In this document: piece by piece, positions 25,205 through 29,927 of the stretch
Numbering within the stretch: position 1 is the stretch's first letter
How the letters are laid out: each line of letters opens with the position of its first letter
DNA from: SVEL01 sp045123575
GTDB taxonomy: Bacteria; Bacillota; Clostridia; Lachnospirales; Lachnospiraceae
Assembly (NCBI GenBank): GCA_045123575.1
Contig: JBGVKG010000068.1
Location: 1-29,927 of the forward strand
DNA: 29,927 nt
Reading direction: 5' to 3'
Translations under genes and position numbers: made by a program
The notes under the pieces: model-generated
Database searches by the model: none
Told to the model about the DNA's origin: nothing
What the model saw: only the letters and a program-made list of their open reading frames with translations

Positions 25205-26704
25205 ATGGATTATATTATTGTTCAAGCTGGTGGAAAAGGTTCAAGGATGGAAAAATTGACAGCGAATAAGCCTAAAGCGCTTGTTCCTGTGAATAATCTT
25301 CCAATGATTTTTCATTTGTTTAGAAAATTTCCGGAAAAGAAATTTATTATAATAGGTGATTACAAGTTCGATGTATTAAAAAGATATTTACGAGAGTTTG
25401 CTGATGTTGATTATGAATTGGTTTGTGCAACTGGATATAATGGAACATGCTCAGGTTTGGAAGAGGCAATCACATACATTCCTGAAAATGAAAGTTTTAT
25501 GCTTATATGGTGTGATTTGGTTTTGCCGGATGATTATGAGTTGCCACAGATTTTAAATAATAATATTATAGGAATATCAAAGGACTTTCCATGTAGATGG
25601 AAATATGAAAATGGCATTTTCGCAGAAGAAAAAAGTCAGGAATATGGAGTGGCAGGACATTTTATATTTAAAGACAAGTCATATCTTGCTAATATACCTA
25701 AAGAAGGTGAATTTGTTAGATGGCTTAAGGAACAAGGATATGTTTTTGAAGAACAGGGCTTGTATAGAACTCACGAATATGGATTATATGAGGAATGGGA
25801 TAAATTGCCAAAGATGAGATGTAGACCTTTTAATAGCATAAAGGTTGAAGGTGATAGAATATATAAGACGGCAGTGGACGACCAAGGAAGGAAATTAGCA
25901 ACCAGAGAAATAGCATGGTATAAAAAGATTAAAGAAGGGCACTTCGATAATATTCCACACATTTATGAGTATGAACCTTTGTGCATGGAAAAAATAGATG
26001 GAAAAAATATATATGAATATAATGACATCCCTAAAGAACAGAAGAAAATAATTTTGGAGCAACTTATTAAATGCTTAAAGGATGTTCATGCTTTAGGAAG
26101 TATTTCTGCAGATAAACGTAGCTACGAAATCGCATATTTGGATAAGACTTTTGAAAGATTAGAGAAAGTAAGGAATTTGGTTCCGTTTGCTAAGGACGAA
26201 ACTGTTGTGATAAATGGTAAACGTTGCAGAAATGTATTTTATTGTAAGGAAAAGTTAGAAAAAGAAGTAATGAGTTATTTTCCTACCGATTTTAAAGTAA
26301 TACATGGAGATTGTACTTTTAGCAACAGTATGTTAAAAGCTGATTATACACCTGTGTTAATTGATCCACGTGGATATTTTGGAAATACAGAAATATACGG
26401 TGATGTGGCATATGATTGGGTAAAATTGTACTATTCGTTATATAGCAATTATGATCAATTCAATTTGAAAAGATTTGATTTAAAAATAAATGAAGACAGT
26501 GTTGAGTTAAACATAGCATCTAACGGATGGGAAGATATGGAAGTCGAGTTTTTTAAGCTTTTAGAAGGAGAAGTTACTCGCAATCAGATGAAACTTCTTT
26601 TATCTATTGTATGGCTTAGTTTAACTACCTACGCATGGGAAGATTTTGATTCTATATGCGGAGCTTTCTATAATGGTTTATATTATTTAGAGGAGGCATT
26701 ATAA
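25205..26704 (+). CDS. sugar nucleotidyltransferase fused to APH/choline-kinase-like kinase
   Basis: Bifunctional protein, 499 aa. Residues 1-210 are an NTP transferase (VQAGGKGSRM at 6-15, KPKALVPVNNLPMI, and WCDLVLPDD for the metal Asp). Residues about 215-499 are a phosphotransferase of the aminoglycoside/choline-kinase fold: HGDCTFSN (His367, Asp369, Asn374) is the catalytic loop, and LIDPRGYFG (Asp387) the metal-binding Asp. So one chain can both phosphorylate and nucleotidylate a small hydroxylated substrate. ATG 25205 fits the family start; an upstream in-frame ATG (25193) adds 4 residues. The Shine-Dalgarno is weak (AAAGAG), and an overlapping leader frame precedes it. Its stop overlaps the start of the SIS gene. 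Substrate unknown. Confidence 0.85.
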   Translation: MDYIIVQAGGKGSRMEKLTANKPKALVPVNNLPMIFHLFRKFPEKKFIIIGDYKFDVLKRYLREFADVDYELVCATGYNGTCSGLEEAITYIPENESFMLIWCDLVLPDDYELPQILNNNIIGISKDFPCRWKYENGIFAEEKSQEYGVAGHFIFKDKSYLANIPKEGEFVRWLKEQGYVFEEQGLYRTHEYGLYEEWDKLPKMRCRPFNSIKVEGDRIYKTAVDDQGRKLATREIAWYKKIKEGHFDNIPHIYEYEPLCMEKIDGKNIYEYNDIPKEQKKIILEQLIKCLKDVHALGSISADKRSYEIAYLDKTFERLEKVRNLVPFAKDETVVINGKRCRNVFYCKEKLEKEVMSYFPTDFKVIHGDCTFSNSMLKADYTPVLIDPRGYFGNTEIYGDVAYDWVKLYYSLYSNYDQFNLKRFDLKINEDSVELNIASNGWEDMEVEFFKLLEGEVTRNQMKLLLSIVWLSLTTYAWEDFDSICGAFYNGLYYLEEAL

Positions 26705-27309
26705 TGAATAATATGATTAGCGATTTTTTCTGTGATGATTTAATGTTAATAAAAAATGCATTGAATTCTATTGAAACAGGTGAAATGGAAAAACTTATTT
26801 TGGATTGCGAGAGAACTTTAAGGTCTGGGCATAAAATTATTGCTTCAGGGTTGGGAAAAAACGTTCCAATATGCGATAAATTTGTAGGCACAATGTTGTC
26901 ACTGGGGTTAGATGCCAATTTTTTACATACAAATACAGCGGTTCATGGTGACATAGGGATGGTTAAGTCAGGTGATTTAGTTATTATTCTTACAAAAAGT
27001 GGAGAAACTGTAGAATCAGTTTACTTGGAAAGCCTGCTTGAGCAAAGAGAATGCGTAACCATATGGTTATTGAGCTTTAATGAACATAGCATTTTAGCAG
27101 ATAAGATGAAAAATAAGTTGATAATTCAACTTGAACATGAGGGAGATTTGTGGAATATTGTACCAAACCATTCAACTACAATTAATCTTATTGTGTTGCA
27201 GAAAGTTGCAATGGAGTTATCAAAAAGATTAAAGTTGGATTTGGATATTGATTTCAAACCTAATCATCCAGGTGGAGCTATAGGAGAAAAATTGAACTAT
27301 GAAAAATAA
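26704..27309 (+). CDS. KpsF/KdsD-like SIS-domain sugar-phosphate isomerase without CBS domains
   Basis: 201 aa, only the SIS half of the arabinose-5-phosphate isomerase family. Seen: SGLGKNVPICDKFVGTMLSL (48-67), LHTNTAVHGDIGMV (74-87, with the His-Gly-Asp-x-Gly motif), LTKSGETVE (96-104) and the terminal NHPGGAIGEKL (187-197), after which full KpsF proteins continue into two CBS domains that are missing here. Expected reaction: aldose-ketose isomerisation of a C5 (or similar) sugar 5-phosphate. The ATG overlaps the previous stop by one base, and the end overlaps the next gene by 11 bases, so the three are tightly coupled. Confidence 0.88.
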   Translation: MNNMISDFFCDDLMLIKNALNSIETGEMEKLILDCERTLRSGHKIIASGLGKNVPICDKFVGTMLSLGLDANFLHTNTAVHGDIGMVKSGDLVIILTKSGETVESVYLESLLEQRECVTIWLLSFNEHSILADKMKNKLIIQLEHEGDLWNIVPNHSTTINLIVLQKVAMELSKRLKLDLDIDFKPNHPGGAIGEKLNYEK

Positions 27310-27673
27310 ATTAATTCTTTCACAGCTTGGTCATACATGGATTTTGGATCTTGATGGAACAATCGTTAAGCATAATGGGTATAAAATTGATGGATACGAT
27401 TCTTTTTTAGATGATGCGGAAGACTTTCTACATAACATTCCAGATGAAGATATGATTATTTTTATTACATCCAGAACAGAAGAGTTTAGAAAAGACACAG
27501 AAATTTTCTTGAAGAAGAATAATATTAGATATAATTATATTATCTTCGGTGCACCATATGGAGAGCGAATTCTAGTAAATGATAATAAGCCAAGTGGATT
27601 AAAAATGAGCTTGGCTGTAAACAATAAGAGGGATGCATTTGATATATCATACGAAATTGACCTAAATATATAA
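27299..27673 (+). CDS. small HAD-superfamily phosphatase
   Basis: 124 aa capless HAD protein. Motif I WILDLDGTIVKHNG (Asp17, Asp19), motif II FITSR (Thr57), and motif IV LVNDNKPSG (Asp95). A motif III lysine is not obvious, although an Arg/Lys-rich helix follows motif II. Capless HAD enzymes of this size act on exposed phosphates such as sugar 5- or 7-phosphates. Overlap with the isomerase gene suggests it removes the terminal phosphate of that enzyme's product after C1 activation (inference). Confidence 0.82.
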   Translation: MKNKLILSQLGHTWILDLDGTIVKHNGYKIDGYDSFLDDAEDFLHNIPDEDMIIFITSRTEEFRKDTEIFLKKNNIRYNYIIFGAPYGERILVNDNKPSGLKMSLAVNNKRDAFDISYEIDLNI

Positions 27674-27689
27674 GAGGAGTGACTAAAAA

Positions 27690-28862
27690 TTGGGAAAAAA
27701 GGTTCTAATACATACTTTGTTTTACGAAAATTATAATTATGGAGGGATTTTACAAGCTTATGCTCTATATAACAAGTTGTCTGAAATGGGATATAGTTGT
27801 GAAGAGTTAAATTATAATCGAGTTATTACGGGAAAAATTAAAAAGATTTTGTGTAGGGGGTGGAGAATTCTTGAGATAGCCAGAGAGCCGATTTATAACA
27901 TAAAAATGAGGAGGCAAAGCAAAATTCAAGAACAGCAAAGGCAGTTATATATATCTAAAATGAAAGGTGATTTGTTAAAAGAAGTATTTTCGACATTTAT
28001 GGAAAAAGAATTTGCATCTACCAAGGTATATACGGAGGATACAATAAAAGAATTAAGGGACTATGATTATTATGTTGTAGGAGGAGACCAAGTGTGGAAT
28101 CCTCAATGGACAGATATTAATTTCTTCTTTGGTAATGTATACGGAGGAAAAAAAATAGGATATAGCTGTAGTGCTGGAAAAGACAATTTTACAAAACAAG
28201 AAAAAAAGAAATTACTTAAATTAATCAAAAATATGGATGTTATATCTGTGCGCGAAGAAAACTTTTCGGAGTTATTAAGTGCGGAAGGAATCTATAATCA
28301 GGTTATTGCAGACCCAGTTTATCTTATGACGAAGGACGAATGGTCAGAATTCTCAAACGACTGTTATCAATTGCCTGAAAAGTATATATTTGCTTATTTA
28401 TTAGGAGAAGATGAAGAACGTAGAAAGATTATTAAAAATTTTGCAAAGCAAAATAATATGAAAATAGTTTCTATACCACATGTATTTAGAAGATATAATA
28501 TAGCAGATGAGGATTTTGCAGATGTGGAGATAAACAATGCAGGTCCAAAGGAATTTGTATCTTTGATAAAGAACGCAGATTTTGTGGTTACGGATTCATT
28601 TCATGGGACAGCATTTTCCTTGATATTTGAACGACAATTTTTAAATTTCAGCAGATTTAGTAGTAATGATAAGAGAAGTCTTAATGTTAGATTAAAAAAT
28701 ATTGTAAAAGAATATGATATTGAGGACAGACATATAGAAATATCTGAACTAGAGAAAGTAGAAATTAATAAGCTAAAGGAGATTGATTATATTCAATTTG
28801 CAAATATAACTCAAAGAAAAAGAAAAGAGGCAATTGAATTTTTAAGGGAGTCAATTCTGTGA
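27690..28862 (+). CDS. polysaccharide pyruvyl transferase family protein (CsaB/PF04230 type)
   Basis: 390 aa. Family enzymes transfer pyruvate from PEP to form a ketal on a sugar. Seen: NYGGILQAYALYNKL (16-30), VVGGDQVWNPQW (129-140), IGYSCSAG, VISVREENF, IADPVYLM (206-213), FAYLLGEDEE and VVTDSFHGTAFSLIF (299-313). Start is TTG 27690: AGAGGAG (27673-27679) lies 10 bases upstream, and the first internal ATG would remove the conserved NYGG motif. Last intact gene of the locus. Often found with the FrhB-type protein seen at 23794; here they bracket the second sugar cassette. Confidence 0.9.
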   Translation: MGKKVLIHTLFYENYNYGGILQAYALYNKLSEMGYSCEELNYNRVITGKIKKILCRGWRILEIAREPIYNIKMRRQSKIQEQQRQLYISKMKGDLLKEVFSTFMEKEFASTKVYTEDTIKELRDYDYYVVGGDQVWNPQWTDINFFFGNVYGGKKIGYSCSAGKDNFTKQEKKKLLKLIKNMDVISVREENFSELLSAEGIYNQVIADPVYLMTKDEWSEFSNDCYQLPEKYIFAYLLGEDEERRKIIKNFAKQNNMKIVSIPHVFRRYNIADEDFADVEINNAGPKEFVSLIKNADFVVTDSFHGTAFSLIFERQFLNFSRFSSNDKRSLNVRLKNIVKEYDIEDRHIEISELEKVEINKLKEIDYIQFANITQRKRKEAIEFLRESIL

Positions 28863-28954
28863 GGAAGTATGAATTGGAGGTTAAATGATACTCTTACTAA
28901 ACAACATAGCAACTCAACGTAAGCGTTTAATAAAACAATAAATGAGAGCAGAAG

Positions 28955-29200
28955 TTGTTAATAAGGATTAAAAAAACGAAATGGATAGGATATTGGTATT
29001 TGTTACGCATTAAGCATATGGATGTATTTTATAATTTATCTATAGAAACAGATTTTAGAGTTGGAATTCAATTTGCATCATATCCAAGGCTATTACATAG
29101 TTTATATTGTATTATTGGTCATTCTGTCGTTGTTGGAAACAATGTTACTATTTTTAAATAGGTAACTGTGGTACATAATGTAGTTATTATGCTTATATAA
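28955..29200 (+). pseudogene. relic of a hexapeptide acetyltransferase (serine acetyltransferase-like)
   Basis: A 68-codon frame beginning with TTG reads IKHMDVFYNLSIETDFRVG, then YPRLLHSLYCIIGHSVVVG and NNVTIFK, the left-handed beta-helix pattern of CysE-like transferases. It is then cut by TAG (29159), where a Gln would be expected, and continues in frame as VTVVHNVVIM to 29200. The N-terminal domain and the rest of the beta-helix are missing. The 92 bases before it (28863-28954) contain a well-placed GGAGG with only an 18-codon frame (28885-28941), perhaps the decayed start of this or another gene. Confidence 0.5.
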
Positions 29201-29217
29201 TATCATGCTTAAGAAAA

Positions 29218-29313
29218 ATGAATAGAAAAGCTGTAGTTCGTATGTCAAATATAGAAGCGTTAAAATTAATTGATATTTTTATGATAGTGATTTCTCATTC
29301 CACATCAGATTAG
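29218..29313 (+). pseudogene. 5' stub of an acyltransferase-3 (OafA-like) gene
   Basis: 31 codons from ATG 29218: NIEALKLIDIFMIVISHS matches the start of acyltransferase family 3 proteins (RNSNIE-LR-IA-FMIV--H), whose first helix carries the catalytic His (here His28). The frame ends at TAG 29311, and the IS66 relic begins within about 15 bases, so more than nine tenths of the gene is gone. Such enzymes O-acetylate surface glycans. Confidence 0.5.
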
Positions 29314-29325
29314 TACTTGCTATAA

Positions 29326-29753
29326 AGCATTTACGTAAAGCCATTAGTTGAGGCCTTTTTGAGTGTGTAAAAGAACATCAAAATGATGTACCTGCAAAAT
29401 CAGAAACTGGAAAAGGCTTTTCTTATTGTATATCCCAGGAGAAATATCTAAAAGTATTTTTGTAAGATGGAGAAGCGCCAATGGATAACAACGCTGCTGA
29501 GCAAGCCATACGTGGTTTCTATATAGGCAAACATAACTGACATCTCATTGACACAATAGATGGAGCAAAAGCCAGTGCTATAATATATAGTATAGCCGAA
29601 ACTGCAAAAGCGAATAATCTAAAACCATACGATTATTTTGAACATCTACTAACAGTGATGTCAGAACATATGGATGACAAGAATACAGACTTCCTACAAG
29701 ACCTTCTTCCATTGTCAGAGAAGCTACCAGAAAACTGCCACAAGTCGAACTAA
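29326..29753 (+). pseudogene. IS66-family transposase, C-terminal fragment, frameshifted with stops
   Basis: About 140 residues of the IS66 transposase C-terminus: KPLVEAFFE, ETGKGFSYCISQEKYLKVFL, DGEAPMDNNAAEQAIRGF, TIDGAKASAIIYSIAETAKA. The catalytic Glu is the one in DNNAAEQAIR. Defects seen: one T lost in the run 29356-29360 (frameshift between VEAF and FECVKEH), TAA at 29463 where Glu or Lys is expected, and TGA at 29523-ish where the conserved Trp of KNW should be. The N-terminal three quarters and the accessory genes tnpA/tnpB are absent. A dead insertion-sequence remnant lying in the broken acyltransferase gene. Confidence 0.85.
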
Positions 29754-29779
29754 TAATTCTATTGTGGCAGTTGATTTTT
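29733..29779 (+). terminator. terminator-like hairpin at the transposase 3' end
   Basis: AACTGCCACAA (29733-29743) pairs perfectly with TTGTGGCAGTT (29762-29772), 18-base loop, followed by GATTTTTG. It spans the transposase stop codon. Confidence 0.6.
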
Positions 29780-29842
29780 GTGTAGGGTAAGCGCCTAATA
29801 ATCCGACGGCTATCAATCTCACAATTTAACAATTATAATTAA

Positions 29843-29902
29843 CTCCAATATGATTGGAGCATTATACTCCAACTTTCACAAATGTTTTTAGGAAGTTGGG
29901 GT
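29843..29902 (+). promoter_or_regulatory. attenuator-like leader with alternative hairpins
   Basis: Four segments: CTCCAAT (29843-29849), ATTGGAG (29853-29859), ACTCCAACTT (29866-29875) and AAGTTGGGGT (29893-29902). Segments 1-2 and 3-4 pair (3-4 over 10 positions with one G-U), but 2 can also pair with 3 (TTGGAG with CTCCAA). This gives mutually exclusive folds directly before a Shine-Dalgarno at the window edge. Confidence 0.35.
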
Positions 29903-29920
29903 ATTTTACTCTAAAGGACT

Positions 29921-29925
29921 GGAGG
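29921..29925 (+). promoter_or_regulatory. Shine-Dalgarno of a gene starting beyond the window
   Basis: GGAGG two bases from the window end, after a leader without coding frames. It implies a plus-strand start codon within about ten bases of the right edge. Confidence 0.45.
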
Positions 29926-29927
29926 TT

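Noticed and set aside
25205..27673. Reading the KpsF-like isomerase and HAD phosphatase as a Kdo (CMP-Kdo) pathway
   Set aside because: No KdsA synthase is present, the nucleotidyltransferase is not KdsB-like and carries a kinase domain instead, and Kdo is not expected in this kind of organism.
29787..29800. GTAAGCGCC as the terminal repeat of an IS66-family element
   Set aside because: IS66 ends do begin with GTAA, but in this direction it would be a left end of a new element, and no matching TTAC end or target duplication is seen in the window.
29578..29832. Minus-strand open frame of 84 codons across the IS66 relic
   Set aside because: Antisense of the transposase fragment and its terminator, with no Shine-Dalgarno and no recognisable motif.
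1..29927. CRISPR arrays, tRNA or rRNA genes
   Set aside because: No regularly spaced direct repeats with unique spacers and no tRNA-like or rRNA-like stretches were noticed on either strand; all repeats found are tandem and mostly coding.

Overview
The window looks like a chromosomal piece of a low-GC Gram-positive anaerobe of the Clostridia, most likely a Lachnospiraceae relative. The DNA is AT-rich, Shine-Dalgarno sites are strong (AGGAGG type), the polysaccharide genes follow the Firmicute CpsB/CpsC/CpsD scheme, and an Rpn-type nuclease and a Cys/Gly-rich small protein typical of such genomes are present. The genus cannot be fixed from the sequence.

Left part (1-4.7 kb), accessory: the 3' part of an Rpn/PD-(D/E)XK nuclease gene; a bidirectional terminator; two small minus-strand genes of unknown function; a 14-bp tandem repeat; a minus-strand gene for a Cys/Gly-rich double-hairpin membrane protein; and a plus-strand orphan lipoprotein of the oligopeptide-binding (SBP_bac_5) type, closed by its own terminator.

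Main part (4.7-28.9 kb), all plus strand: one large exopolysaccharide/capsule locus behind a good sigma-A promoter at 4705-4733. (a) Assembly control: CpsB-type PHP phosphatase, CpsC/Wzz-type chain-length protein, CpsD-type tyrosine kinase with a Tyr-rich tail, and a membrane-anchored Ig-like protein. (b) Initiation: CapD/PglF-type 4,6-dehydratase, DegT aminotransferase and PglC-type phosphoglycosyl transferase, which together should make and load an amino-dideoxy sugar on undecaprenyl phosphate. (c) An ATP-grasp-HAD fusion. (d) Three GT4 glycosyltransferases around a Wzy-like polymerase. (e) A complete GDP-D-glycero-D-manno-heptose pathway (GmhA, HddA, HddC-GmhB fusion), then a Wzx flippase and a GT9-like protein that may be the heptosyltransferase. 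(f) A second cassette with the same enzymatic logic (nucleotidyltransferase-kinase fusion, KpsF-like SIS isomerase, small HAD phosphatase), which probably makes a second, unknown activated sugar. It is flanked by an FrhB-type Fe-S protein and a polysaccharide pyruvyl transferase.

Right end (28.9-29.9 kb), gene graveyard: relics of a hexapeptide (serine acetyltransferase-like) gene, the first codons of an acyltransferase-3 gene, and a 5'-truncated, frameshifted and stop-riddled IS66-family transposase. A leader with mutually exclusive hairpins and a Shine-Dalgarno follow, pointing to a gene just outside the window.

The most promising new biology is the second sugar-activation cassette (25.2-27.7 kb), with the ATP-grasp-HAD fusion next in line.
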